A program made the position numbers and the translations under genes. Shown here one piece after another: positions 44,290 through 53,565 of a stretch of DNA of 64,000 nucleotides. The notes below the pieces were generated by a model. The model was not told the DNA's origin. It did no database searches and was given only the letters and a program-made list of their open reading frames with translations. This DNA is from Bin5 sp965204525 (GTDB lineage Bacteria > Chloroflexota > Anaerolineae > Caldilineales > Caldilineaceae): assembly GCA_965204525.1 (NCBI GenBank), contig OZ241994.1, positions 2,108,001 to 2,172,000 of the forward strand. Direction: 5' to 3'. Numbering within the stretch: the stretch's first letter is position 1; every line of letters starts with the position of its first letter.

Positions 44290-46296
44290 ATGGGTAACTG
44301 GCGCGATCAAATTCTTAGTGAGTTCACTCCCAATGTGGCCCAGTTGACCCTGGCTTCGGACCCAGATGGCCTTCTCGTAGAAGAAAAAACCCTTGCCGTC
44401 ATACACGAGCGGGGGTTTCAACTAATTCCGTTCGAGGATCCCATCGCATTTCGGTATGTTTACGAGTCCAGATTCCGCTCGCTCTGGGACTTGGGTGAGC
44501 AGACGGATTTGGTGGTAGTACTTCACTCCGAGGCAAGCGACCTTGAGCATTTGCCATACGATTTACTTCAAGTCGGTCGCCGGATGTCGTTCAGCCTTGG
44601 TGATCTTTTCCCCAACTTGAGCTATCCCGTCGTTGCTACCTTGGACCGTGGAGAGCTGGACACTCTCTATGAAGCCCAGAGGCTGCATGCTCTTGGTGTG
44701 TTGGGGAATGACGCCACCAAGGAGTTCATCCTGCGGCATGTTTTCGGGGTTGTCTCAGAGCTAATCAGAAGTCCGTCCGATCTGCTGCGCGTACTCCTGC
44801 GCCGCCACTATCGAGAACAACATATCCCGGATTTGCTTGACAAATACTTTGTTCAAATCCTCCGCCAGCGGGATGGATTTGAGGATTGGCCCCTCGAAAT
44901 GATTGTCCCGGATAGGGAGACATTCTTCACTTTCCTCCAGGAACGTTGGCCTTCCTTCCTCGCCCAAGCAGCAGAGCAGGATGTACGCCTTGTTGGTGAA
45001 GCAACAGAATCTTACCAATTGAAGTTTCCAGGTCCGCCAGTCTTGCCATTCGACCACAGCGACATCCGTGTATATGTCGACAGCTTGTTTCTGGAAGGAT
45101 TACTAGAAGCTATACCTTTCAAACAAGCCAGTTCTTTTGCCAACTCCTGGATCTCTATCGGCATCAAGACAGATGACCGAGTGGACAGGAGGCGTCGAGT
45201 GGACGGTCTTTTGGATAGTTTAGCAGCGGGCATACCAAGCGACGATTCGCGGCACGATGATTGGTGCCGCTTCGCCAAATCATGGGCTGAATTATTGGAT
45301 CTGACGCTAGAATCAGATGTTATAATGCCGGAGTCAACACGTCAGAAGATGGAAATGCTGCAAACTCAGATTGATACCGCGCTTGTTCCCTGGCTGACAA
45401 AGCGCTATCACGGATTAGTCAATTGGCCGCCGGTTTCGCCGGTAATGCTTCACCACGTTCCCCGCTTCCTCTCCAGGCACATTGATGATGCCAGGGAACA
45501 CAAGGTCGGGCTCGTCCTGATGGACGGCCTATCGCTGGATCAGTGGATCGTCATTCGAAAGGAACTCTCCAAACAACGCGCTCACTACCGCTTCCGTGAA
45601 AAAGCCGTGTTCGCCTGGATTCCGACCATCACATCTGTTTCGCGTCAGGCAACCTTTGCCGGAAAGCCGCCCATCTACTTCCCCGACAGTATTCATACCA
45701 CGAATCGGGAGCCAACATTGTGGACGCAGTTCTGGGTGGAGCAGAGGCTGACTCAACACGAAGTCGCATACGCCAAAGGGCTTGGTGACGGTACCTTGGA
45801 AGACGTGGAAGAAATGATTGCCAACCCTAAGATACGTGTCGTCGGTCTGGTTGTCGACAAAGTGGACAAGATCATGCACGGCATGGAACTTGGAACTGCG
45901 GGAATGCATAACCAAGTTCGGCAGTGGGCTGGTCAACCTTTCCTGACCAATCTTTTCGATCTTCTTCTGGAGAATGGGTTCCGAGTCTATCTTACATCGG
46001 ATCATGGAAACATTGAGGCAACCGGAGGCGGCCGTCCTGATGAAGGATCAATCGCGGACAGACGCGGGGAACGTGCTAGAATTTACTCCGACTCCTCCCT
46101 TCGAATGCGAGTAAAGAAGCGTTTCCCAGATGCTATAGAATGGCCTCTAGTGGGTCTACCTGAAGATTACTTGCCGTTGCTGGCACCCGGCCGCTCAGCG
46201 TTCGTGCGTGAGTCAGAACGAATTGTTAGCCACGGCGGAGCTTTACTAGAAGAATTAATAGTTCCCTTCGTTGAAATCGAACTGAAAGACATATGA
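44290..46296 (+). CDS. pglZ: BREX phosphatase-like core protein PglZ
   Basis: A 668-residue protein of the alkaline-phosphatase superfamily. Metal-binding motifs: VLMDGLSLDQW (D412) and YLTSDHGN (D571, H572), with SVSRQATFAGK where the nucleophile Ser/Thr is found in PglZ proteins, and VVDKVDKIMHG between. The N-terminal 350 residues are the PglZ-specific scaffold. PglZ is the gene common to all BREX types and defines the locus. It overlaps the last gene by 4 bases (ATGA). Confidence 0.93.
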   Translation: MGNWRDQILSEFTPNVAQLTLASDPDGLLVEEKTLAVIHERGFQLIPFEDPIAFRYVYESRFRSLWDLGEQTDLVVVLHSEASDLEHLPYDLLQVGRRMSFSLGDLFPNLSYPVVATLDRGELDTLYEAQRLHALGVLGNDATKEFILRHVFGVVSELIRSPSDLLRVLLRRHYREQHIPDLLDKYFVQILRQRDGFEDWPLEMIVPDRETFFTFLQERWPSFLAQAAEQDVRLVGEATESYQLKFPGPPVLPFDHSDIRVYVDSLFLEGLLEAIPFKQASSFANSWISIGIKTDDRVDRRRRVDGLLDSLAAGIPSDDSRHDDWCRFAKSWAELLDLTLESDVIMPESTRQKMEMLQTQIDTALVPWLTKRYHGLVNWPPVSPVMLHHVPRFLSRHIDDAREHKVGLVLMDGLSLDQWIVIRKELSKQRAHYRFREKAVFAWIPTITSVSRQATFAGKPPIYFPDSIHTTNREPTLWTQFWVEQRLTQHEVAYAKGLGDGTLEDVEEMIANPKIRVVGLVVDKVDKIMHGMELGTAGMHNQVRQWAGQPFLTNLFDLLLENGFRVYLTSDHGNIEATGGGRPDEGSIADRRGERARIYSDSSLRMRVKKRFPDAIEWPLVGLPEDYLPLLAPGRSAFVRESERIVSHGGALLEELIVPFVEIELKDI

Positions 46297-47063
46297 ACAG
46301 CAATAGACTTCCGATTGGTTTTAGCCAGCGAGTTCGCCTTGAATGGTTTGAGCAGACAACTAATCTGATATTGGCCGGAAACGACAAGAATGCGATCAAC
46401 GAAGCGCTTCAGGTGGCTTTGCGCGAAAAAATCTCTGTGGGAGGCAGATCCGCAAGAGGCAATAGGGAGCGTATAATAACCATCTTGATGAAGACATGGT
46501 TGAATGTTCCTTTTGAATTAAAGCCGCTTCGCAACGAGGGTCTATCCCTACTACAACATTTGGCCAACAGAGATAGGATCGCTGTACACTGGAGCATGAC
46601 ATCAGCAGTCTATCCCTTTTGGGGCGCGGTTGCCGCGCATACCGGCAGGCTTTTGCGACTTCAGGGCACAGTTGGGGCAACCCATGTCCAGCGGCGAGTC
46701 AAAGAGGACTACGGAGAACGCGAAAACGCATCACGAGCTGCGCGGCGTGTGCTTCGATCCTTCATCGATTGGGGTGTCTTGAACGACACGCTTGACAAAG
46801 GCGTCTATGAGCAAGGAAACGGATACTCGATTGACGAACCGAAGCTTATTGCCTGGATGGTTGAGGCGTCTCTCCACGCACGGGTGAACGGGGCAGCCTC
46901 CATAAGAGAACTTCAAGGAAATCCGAGTTATTTTCCATTCCGTTTGGCCCCCATCTCTGCTGAGCACCTTGCGTCTTTGTCTCCTCGCCTGGATGTATTT
47001 CGCCATAGTCTGGATGATGACCTTGTCATGCTGTGCAAAAACAGTCCAGCCTACGGAGAATAA
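46293..47063 (+). CDS. brxA: Terminal BREX gene, BrxA-like
   Basis: A 256-residue, mostly helical protein. The pattern N-R-E-R-I-I-T-I-L-x-K-x-W (about 56-68), H-W-S-M-T-x-A-x-Y-P-F-W (about 97-108) and A-A-R-R-V-L-R-S-F-I-D-W-G-V-L (about 148-162) recurs in small proteins that close BREX-3 operons, where BrxA is placed. It resembles DNA-binding winged-helix proteins in the middle. The assignment rests more on position than on motif; BrxA of type 1 is a DNA-binding protein. Translationally coupled to pglZ. Confidence 0.5.
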   Translation: MNSNRLPIGFSQRVRLEWFEQTTNLILAGNDKNAINEALQVALREKISVGGRSARGNRERIITILMKTWLNVPFELKPLRNEGLSLLQHLANRDRIAVHWSMTSAVYPFWGAVAAHTGRLLRLQGTVGATHVQRRVKEDYGERENASRAARRVLRSFIDWGVLNDTLDKGVYEQGNGYSIDEPKLIAWMVEASLHARVNGAASIRELQGNPSYFPFRLAPISAEHLASLSPRLDVFRHSLDDDLVMLCKNSPAYGE

Positions 47064-47542
47064 TCTTCGAGGTTAGATAGAGCTTAGACACATGCCTGGC
47101 TCCTCCTCTTCTTCCACGACAGACTTAAAGACCCGCACCGCCCGCCGTGCCTTGCCCAGTTCACGCTTAGCATTCTCCTCAAACAGGTGACAAGGTGCCT
47201 TACAAAAGCATCGTCCGAGCTTTAGTTTCCTGGGAAAGGAAAGGTTGATTGCGCGGTAGACGCCACTGAATGAATGACGTGGGTTAGGGAGTCCCCATTA
47301 TGACCTGAACAGATCCCCTCCGACGGATTCAGATCCTTCCTCTGAGAGATCCGAATCCTCTAGCCCGGGTTTCTGGGAAACTCCACTCCGAAACCAAGAT
47401 TGACACCGACGTTGACCGATTCTATAGTCGCACGGAAGTTTCCTCACTGCATATTCCTTTGTGATTTGCCAGCGCGTTATAGTGATACAGTTCAATTCTA
47501 TACATACGACATAGCGGCGCTACGCCGAAGGAGGAACGCATT
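47064..47542. other. Intergenic scar right of the BREX operon
   Basis: About 480 bases without an intact gene. On the minus strand 47083-47200 is an open stretch reading like coding sequence (CHLFEENAKRELGKARRAVR) with no start; it may be the end of a lost gene. An imperfect inverted repeat lies at 47325-47358 (GGATTC.GATC ... GATC.GAATCC). It is not followed by a T tract. Confidence 0.4.
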
Positions 47543-48090
47543 ATGGTAAAATCTTCTGTATCACGGCGCAGTTTTATGAAGCAGGCGGCTGTTGTGGGCG
47601 GCGGGGTGCTGCTGGCCGGCTGTGTGACGGAGATGGTGCAGGAGGCGGTGTCGGAGTCGGCGCCGATGACGGCGGAGGAGCTCCTGACGCCGCTGGGGCT
47701 GATGCCGGGTTTGCCGGACCATGCGAAGGGGTGGACGACGGCGCTGCCGGACCCGCCCGAGGGGATGCCGCTCTCGCCGCCGGTGACGGTTACATCGTTC
47801 ACGCGCACGGACGCATACACGCTTCCAAGGCGACGAAGACATCTACGACAACATCAGCCTGCGCTACATCAAGGCGCTGTTCGGCATCGAGTACGATATC
47901 CCCTGGACGTATGTGCAGGGCGAGGAGCGCGACCAGAAGATGAACCTTGCGCTGGCCGCCGGGGATATTCCAGAGTTTATGCCGGGAATCCCGCTGTCGA
48001 TGTTTCAGGATATGGTCGCGGGCGACCTGGTGGCCGACATTACCGATGTCTACGAAGCGACCGCGCAATCGAAAGCGCGGAAGTGGGGGA
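47543..48090 (+). pseudogene. Remnant of a Tat-exported solute-binding lipoprotein
   Basis: Preceded by AAGGAGGA (47528-47535), the N-terminus has a Tat-like S-R-R-S-F-M-K motif and a lipobox LLLAGC. Residues to about 92 (VTSFTRTDAYT) are in frame 1. Then one base is missing near 47821-47830 and the family sequence continues in another frame (FQGDEDIYDNISLRYIKALFGIEYDIPWTYV ... KMNLALAAGDIPEFMPG). The homology stops near 48070-48090, so most of the C-terminal 350 residues are lost. It is a dead sugar-binding lipoprotein gene. Confidence 0.75.
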
Positions 48091-48256
48091 TCAGACGATA
48101 CCTGGCCGTGCGCCAGGGGCCCAGCGCCCTAGCGTTTCTCATGGAGATCCCAAACGGGTCCACGAGCTTGCGAGTGTCAATGGCGCGAGTGAGACGCCTG
48201 CGATGTCAGGCGGCAGCCCGTGCAAAAACTCTTGGTTTCAAATTGAACGTATATGA

Positions 48257-48622
48257 GTTCTTGTTCATCATGTAATTATTATATTATTGTGGATAAGCGC
48301 TGTTCTCTCTCTTGAAATTTTTTTCTCGCAAACGCTCGTAAACGCTCGTGGATCTCTCGTAAAACGCTCGTACGAGCGTTTACCTGTTACATACGAGCGC
48401 ACGACCTGTGTTCAGGGTGCGCCCAGCCCCGCTTTTTCTGCAGTTACACTGAAACTGTCTCTCTTCAGCCCGCTTTGAAACCCCGCCTTTTCACCGAACG
48501 CAGCCGGAAGAGCTTTCCTTCTCGACACACCTTGAAAATGTCAACGGGCCCTAGCCGATGCAGCGTCTCTACAGGGAATGAGTGTCGAAGGGCTTGAGCG
48601 CGGTCCCCTGCGCTAGAAGCTT
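48257..48622. other. Gene-free stretch with AAACGCTCGT repeats
   Basis: AT-rich at first, then a cluster of short repeats (separate entry), then sequence with no convincing gene. Stop codons in all frames rule out an upstream extension of the next reading frame. Confidence 0.5.
48330..48400 (+). repeat. AAACGCTCGT repeat cluster with 20-bp palindrome
   Basis: AAACGCTCGT begins at 48330, 48340 and 48362; the third forms a perfect 20-bp palindrome AAACGCTCGTACGAGCGTTT (48362-48381) with its own reverse copy. A partial reverse copy TACGAGCG follows near 48393-48400, and a half copy CTCTCGT lies at 48354-48360. Confidence 0.9.
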
Positions 48623-49357
48623 TTGACCGCAGGCTTCGGAACAATTCTCGACGCGGTGCTGGCTCAGGATCAGGAAGGGGCGATAGGTACAGACTCTTTC
48701 GCTGCATCCCTGCAGGACAATTTGGATCAAGGTAACTTCAGATTGGTCCTTGTCCTGGACAAAGTCTCGGCGGAGTTGGAAAGGATCGTTGCGTACCTGG
48801 ATCGCATAACCGTTCATGCTTTGACGGTCGACTTAATCTCCTTGAATGCATATGAGGTAAACGGCGCGCAAGTAGCTCTTCCTCAACGCGTCACCCCGGA
48901 TCTCAGCGAGTCGTCGCCTTTGGCACCACCTGAAAGAGCGAAATTCACCAGAACTGGAGAGGGTTTGACCGACGGGGCCAATGTATTTCGGGATTCGTTC
49001 GCAGACACTGCAGGAGAATCTCGCGAGACATTCGAAATGTTGACATTGTGGGCGGAACAGATTTCCTCGCTGCCGAATGTGCGTCTCTTCACTTTCAGCG
49101 GCGTGGGGGGAAGAATCACTCTTCTGCCAAGGATTATGCCGGACAGAGCAGGTCTGGTGACTTTATGGAATGATGAAAGGCGTCCCTACATATCGGTATG
49201 GAGGTCGGTCTTCGAGCGCCACGCACCTGGTTCGATCAAGACAATTGAGAAAGCAATTGCGCCGACTGAACTCGGTCAGGGAAATACGCTTAGCAGTATA
49301 ACTGATGAAATTCTTGATGCATTCAGAGTGGCGTATGAAGAGGCAGCGGGAAAATGA
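48623..49357 (+). pseudogene. C-terminal fragment of an unrecognised (possibly nuclease-related) protein
   Basis: A 244-codon frame whose first possible start is TTG right after a stop at 48614-48616. The first codons read as the middle of a protein (AGFGTILDAVLAQDQEG), and the block NFRLVLVLDKVSAELERIVAYLDRITVHALTVDLI resembles the part that follows a PD-(D/E)XK-like N-terminus in some hypothetical proteins. So the N-terminus is missing. The rest (to residue 244) appears intact. Function not known. Confidence 0.5.
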
Positions 49358-49409
49358 CCTGCGTGCGAAGGTCTTATGGGGGAGAAGTCGATACTGGATG
49401 CGCTACCCA

Positions 49410-49600
49410 GGCAAAGGGAACAATACCATCTGGTGAACCGGCTAACGCCCGTTGAGGAGCACGTAAGGCGCGGCATTTTGCGGTGAAGGCACACCCAGCG
49501 CTCGCAACTCCTTCAGGTCCGCAAGGCGGTCCTGGCGGCGGGCGTGGAGGATGCGGTCGGCGCTCTTGGATCCAATGTCGGGCATACCCAGGGTCGGGCG
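49410..49600 (-). pseudogene. Decayed copy of the C-terminus of the radical-SAM DNA-repair-type protein
   Basis: Read on the minus strand this stretch gives D-I-G-S-K-S-A-D-R-I-L-H-A-R ... LKELRALGVPSPQNAAPYVLLNGR then a stop (TAG), then PVHQM. The intact gene at 52354-53559 has the same run, with Gln (CAG) in place of the stop. So this is a degenerate paralogue of the last 50-60 codons, 2.9 kb from the functional gene and on the same strand. Confidence 0.85.
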
Positions 49601-49742
49601 GGCGATACTTCAGTCGGCTTTTCGGGGACGCTTGAATAACCCCCAAGCATTTCAAGATAACCAGGACAAAGGGGTGAAGCAACTGAAATCCATGAAGGGG
49701 TCTGCCGGTCCGGCCCGTTTGGCGTCCTTTAAGAGTGGAAGG
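49601..49742. other. Short gene-free stretch before the LRR protein
   Basis: No gene or structure recognised. Confidence 0.4.
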
Positions 49743-52106
49743 TCAGGGCTTACAGTACCATGGAACGGTCGCCTCGCCGAACAGTTCCTTCACCAGCTTG
49801 GCGGCTTCCGGATCGTAATCTTCCAGCCTGGAACTGTTCCGTAGCCAGAACACAACTATTTCGGCGAAGTACTCGTAGGCATTTGTGCTCGCGTACGCGC
49901 CCTGCCACAGGCCTGCGTTCATTGCAGCATGGTATGCGCCAACGAGCCGCGAATTATATTCGTGGACGTTGGATTGCCCCTCAACTGCCATGTGTACCAG
50001 GTGTGCAAACTCGTGGATGAATATCCCACAAAAGTAGTCGTCTTCCGGTACAGCTGCCACCCAACCTGTAGGACTCCTTAAGGCCATTCCTCCCGTTTCT
50101 TGCAAGGCATCCCGGAATTCTGGCAGTTGGTTGAGGCCCCCGACCCCCTCTTTATACTTGAATATGGCGATCCGAGCACGGTTGGAGACCAGCAGTTCGA
50201 GCAGGCCCGGCAGGTGGGAAAGCAGACCGGTAATGATCTCCTGGGCCTGGACCATCTTCTCGTCAGACACCTCACTTGGGGCGACCACGACCACGCCGCC
50301 AGCGTCGAAGTATTTCTGATAGAATGTGTCAAGGCCGAGGGACTCGGGGGGAGGTGGAAAAAGCGGCGGGACTACGGCCGCGTACACACGCTCGGACCAC
50401 GCGCTGCGCACGCCTTTGGCGTCCCGCGACCGGACCTGGTAGTAATAGTTCCTGCCGCCTGTCAGCCCAGAGTGAGTGAACGACGTGCCGGTCAGGACGC
50501 CGTCAATGAGGCCCCACCGGCGTTGCAGGCTATCCCACACCCGCAGCTCGTAGGCGGCTGCATTCGCTACCCTATCCCAGGTGAGCGTAACCTGGCCGAC
50601 ACCGATGTTCGGCGTCAGGTTAGAAGGCGCGGCCGGCGTAGCCTGAAGTTCGGCGTCCGTGCAGGTCGCCAGGTTGAGTTTCTTCAGGTGAAAGGCCCCT
50701 TCGGGATTCAGACCGGAGGGGGCGAAGCCCGGGGACAGGCATAACTGATTGTCTGTGAGGCGCATGCTCGTCAGGTGGGTGAAGCCGCTCAGATCCGGGG
50801 CTGGCCCGCTCAACCGGTTGTCGCTGAGGTTCAGCGCTTTCAGCCTGGTAAGGAGTTTCAGATCGAGGATTGGCCCTGTTAACTGGTTGTCATTGAGGTA
50901 CAACATTTCCAGGTTGGTGAGAAAGCTCAGGTCCGGGACTGGCCCGGTCAACCGGTTGTGATTGAGGTTCAACTTTTCCAGGTTGGTGAGAAAGCTCAGG
51001 TCCGGGACTGGCCCGGTCAGCCGGTTGTGGCTGAGATTCAGCATCGCCAGATTGGTGAGAAGGCTCAGGTCCGGGATTGGCCCGGTCAACTGATTTTGGC
51101 TGAGGGACAGCCACTCCAGGCTGGTGAGGGCGTCCATCTCCGAGATTCGCCCTGTCAACTGGTTTGAAGCGAGGTAAAGCTTTGTCAGGGAAGTAAGGGC
51201 GCTCAGATCAGGAAATGGTCCATGCAACCCATTACGCGGGAGGAGCAGTTCAGTCACGCGGCCGCTGCCGTCCGTAGAGACGCCGTACCAGGTGGAGACC
51301 GGCGACTCGGTCAGCCAGTTGTCGCTGCGCTTCCAGTTGGCGCCGTCCGTTGTCCTGTAAAGGGTGGCCAGCGCGGCCCTCTCCTCGACCCCTGCGGATG
51401 TACAGGAGGGCAGATCAAGGCTCTTCAGGTGGGCGGTCACAACAGCATTTGAACCGGGAGAGCTCAGCCTTTCAGGCAGACACAGCTGATTGACCGCGAG
51501 GTCCAGAGTTGTCAGTCTAGTGAGAGCCTTCAGATCCGGGACCGGCCCAATGAGCCGGTTGTAGCTGAGGGTCAGCCACTCCAGGCCGATGAGGGCGCTC
51601 AGATCCGGAATTGTCCCGGCCAACTGGTTGGAATGGAGGGACAGGATCTTCAGGTTGGTGAGGGCGCTCAGGTCAGGAATTGGCCCGGTCAGCCGGTTGT
51701 GGCTGAGGCCCAGCACCTCAAGGCTGGTGAGGGCGCTCAGATCCGGGAGCGGTCCATGCAGCCCGTTATCTGACAGGCCCAAATCAATCACGCGGCCGCT
51801 GCCGTCCGTATAGACACCGTACCAGGTGGAGATCGGCAGCTCGGTCAGCCAGTTGTCGCTGCGCTTCCAGTTGGCGCCGTCCGTTGTCCTGTAAAGAGCG
51901 ACCAGCGCGGCCCTCTCCCCGGCGGAGGTTGACTTCGAGGTTTCGGCCACGGTCAGAGCCGGCGTATCCAGGACGACCAAGGTTTCAGTTTTTGCCTGCG
52001 ATATTCCTTTTGCGTAGAGGGAATGAGAAGACAGCGCCGCAAGTATGGCGACCAGAACCAGAATGCGTGTGGACTTCCCGGTCAGTAAAAGTTTTCTGTA
52101 TTTCAC
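49743..52106 (-). CDS. Secreted LRR protein with Fn3 and a HExxH metallopeptidase-like C-terminus
   Basis: A protein of 787 residues if started at GTG 52106, which has AGGGGG 7 bases ahead; ATG 52127 is the alternative. A signal peptide (STRILVLVAILAALSSHSLYA) follows. Two large repeats each begin with ERAALxxLYRTTDGANWKRSDNWLTE and continue as leucine-rich repeats of the form L-T-x-L-x-x-L-x-L-x-x-N-x-L-T-G-x-I-P-D-L. A fibronectin III domain (about 535-625) comes next. The C-terminal domain has IFIHEFAHLVH (a zinc-binding HExxH) and a downstream Tyr-Glu pair TNAYEYFAE that could give the third ligand, a layout like the anthrax lethal-factor-type peptidases. Probably an exported enzyme or surface adhesin. 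Flanked by gene debris on its 3' side. Confidence 0.8.
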   Translation of the reverse strand: MKYRKLLLTGKSTRILVLVAILAALSSHSLYAKGISQAKTETLVVLDTPALTVAETSKSTSAGERAALVALYRTTDGANWKRSDNWLTELPISTWYGVYTDGSGRVIDLGLSDNGLHGPLPDLSALTSLEVLGLSHNRLTGPIPDLSALTNLKILSLHSNQLAGTIPDLSALIGLEWLTLSYNRLIGPVPDLKALTRLTTLDLAVNQLCLPERLSSPGSNAVVTAHLKSLDLPSCTSAGVEERAALATLYRTTDGANWKRSDNWLTESPVSTWYGVSTDGSGRVTELLLPRNGLHGPFPDLSALTSLTKLYLASNQLTGRISEMDALTSLEWLSLSQNQLTGPIPDLSLLTNLAMLNLSHNRLTGPVPDLSFLTNLEKLNLNHNRLTGPVPDLSFLTNLEMLYLNDNQLTGPILDLKLLTRLKALNLSDNRLSGPAPDLSGFTHLTSMRLTDNQLCLSPGFAPSGLNPEGAFHLKKLNLATCTDAELQATPAAPSNLTPNIGVGQVTLTWDRVANAAAYELRVWDSLQRRWGLIDGVLTGTSFTHSGLTGGRNYYYQVRSRDAKGVRSAWSERVYAAVVPPLFPPPPESLGLDTFYQKYFDAGGVVVVAPSEVSDEKMVQAQEIITGLLSHLPGLLELLVSNRARIAIFKYKEGVGGLNQLPEFRDALQETGGMALRSPTGWVAAVPEDDYFCGIFIHEFAHLVHMAVEGQSNVHEYNSRLVGAYHAAMNAGLWQGAYASTNAYEYFAEIVVFWLRNSSRLEDYDPEAAKLVKELFGEATVPWYCKP

Positions 52107-52353
52107 AGGGGTACCCCCTGTAATCATCGACACAGGCCTCGGAGTCCAGACCGGCAGCGGGTATTCTAGCACGACATTGTGGCGGTGTCGATAAGCGGCT
52201 TTTTTCTGAAATGAGCCGGAGCGGTTCGGTTTTTCGGATGTTTGCCCCTGGGATATCACTCTAAGGGATAACTGTGTGTGACTTCGCGATCTTCGAGGAT
52301 AAACAGAACAGATTGAACGATGAAGGGCACGAAAACCTTTTTTCGTGGAAAGA

Positions 52354-53559
52354 CTAGCCTTGGACTGGAAACAGCGACATCTGGTGCACAGGCTGGCGGC
52401 CGTTGAGGAGGACGTAGGGGGCTGCCTTTTGTGGTGAGGGGACGCCGAGGGCGCGCAGGTGCTGAAGTTCGGTGACGGTTCCCTGGCTGCGGGCGCGGAG
52501 GATGCGGTCGGCGCTCTTGGGGCCGATGCCGGGGACTCGAAGCAGGGCGGCTCTGTCGGCGCGGTTCAGCTCAATGGGCTCGGCGCGCAGGTGGATGTCG
52601 GCCCAGGCCTGCTTGGGGTCGACGTCGAGACGGAGGTTCTGGTCAGCGCCAAAGCCGATGTCCTCGGTGTCCCAGTCGTAGTCGCGCAGGAGGAAGCTGG
52701 CCTGGTAGAGGCGATGCTGCCGCTTCAGTGAGACTGGCGGCAGGTCTTCGAAGGGTGTGTCAGGCACCGGGAAAAAGGAGGAGTAGTAGACGCGGCTAAG
52801 ACGGGCCTGGCGATAGAGTTTTTCGCTGAGCGAAATCAGTTCCAGGTCGGTGTCGCCGACCGCGCCGACGACAAACTGGGTGACGGAGGAGGCTCGCACC
52901 CGTTCGCGGCTGCGGATCTGCTCAGTCCAGAGGAGACGCTGCATCAGGTCGTCCCAGAACTCCTTTTTGGGTGCGAGTCTGGCCAGCCTTCCCGGGGTGG
53001 CGCCCTCGAGATTGATCGAGACCCGGTCGGCCAGCTGCATGGACCTTCGCACCTGTTCGTACTCGCTGCCGGGCATTATTTTGAGATGAATGTAGCCGGG
53101 GTAGTTCTGTTTCTTGCGCAGAATCTCGGCTGTATCGATAATCTTGTCCTGGGCTCTGACCCCGCCGCCGATAATGCCGGAGGAGAGGAAGAGACCGTCG
53201 ACAAGGCCGGCCTTCTGCATACGCAGGAAGCCATCGGCCAGTTCGTCGGGTTGGAGGGTAAGGCGTTCGGCGCTGCTGCGGCCGGCGCGGAAGGCGCAGT
53301 AAAAGCAGTTGCGCTCGCAGGCGGTGGTCATCATCGTCCGCAGGACCGGCTTGGGGCCGCGGGGTGTCGCCACTTTGAAGATGGAGCGGCGCAGAGAGGC
53401 TGCATTGCGTTCGCGACGGGTGGGCTTGGCCGTCGCGGGGGTGAAGCAGCCGGGGCGGGTAGGTTCGGCGTGGGGCGCGTCGCCGGCCGCTTCAAAGCCG
53501 TTGATCTCGCCGATACGGGCGAGCTTTGCCATCGGTTCGAGTTGGATTGAGTAGTTCAT
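52354..53559 (-). CDS. Putative DNA modification/repair radical SAM protein
   Basis: A 401-residue protein with the radical SAM cluster motif C-E-R-N-C-F-Y-C (about residues 79-86), here a CxxxCxxC. The barrel includes LFLSSGIIGGG and IHLKIMPGSEYEQV. The C-terminal 60 residues have a helix-hairpin-helix, LLRVPGIGPKSADRILRAR, for DNA binding, and end in PVHQMSLFPVQG. Orthologues are annotated as putative DNA modification/repair proteins. The promoter (TTGACA-17-TATAAT) holds an SOS box and gives a leaderless mRNA (separate entries). So this gene is expected to be induced by DNA damage. Confidence 0.9.
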   Translation of the reverse strand: MNYSIQLEPMAKLARIGEINGFEAAGDAPHAEPTRPGCFTPATAKPTRRERNAASLRRSIFKVATPRGPKPVLRTMMTTACERNCFYCAFRAGRSSAERLTLQPDELADGFLRMQKAGLVDGLFLSSGIIGGGVRAQDKIIDTAEILRKKQNYPGYIHLKIMPGSEYEQVRRSMQLADRVSINLEGATPGRLARLAPKKEFWDDLMQRLLWTEQIRSRERVRASSVTQFVVGAVGDTDLELISLSEKLYRQARLSRVYYSSFFPVPDTPFEDLPPVSLKRQHRLYQASFLLRDYDWDTEDIGFGADQNLRLDVDPKQAWADIHLRAEPIELNRADRAALLRVPGIGPKSADRILRARSQGTVTELQHLRALGVPSPQKAAPYVLLNGRQPVHQMSLFPVQG

Positions 53560-53565
53560 ACAGGT

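Noticed and set aside
47083..47200. Minus-strand open stretch as a small gene
   Set aside because: No start codon or ribosome binding site; noted only as a possible remnant.
48330..48400. CRISPR array
   Set aside because: Units are 10 bp and nearly adjacent, with no spacers of constant length and no cas genes.
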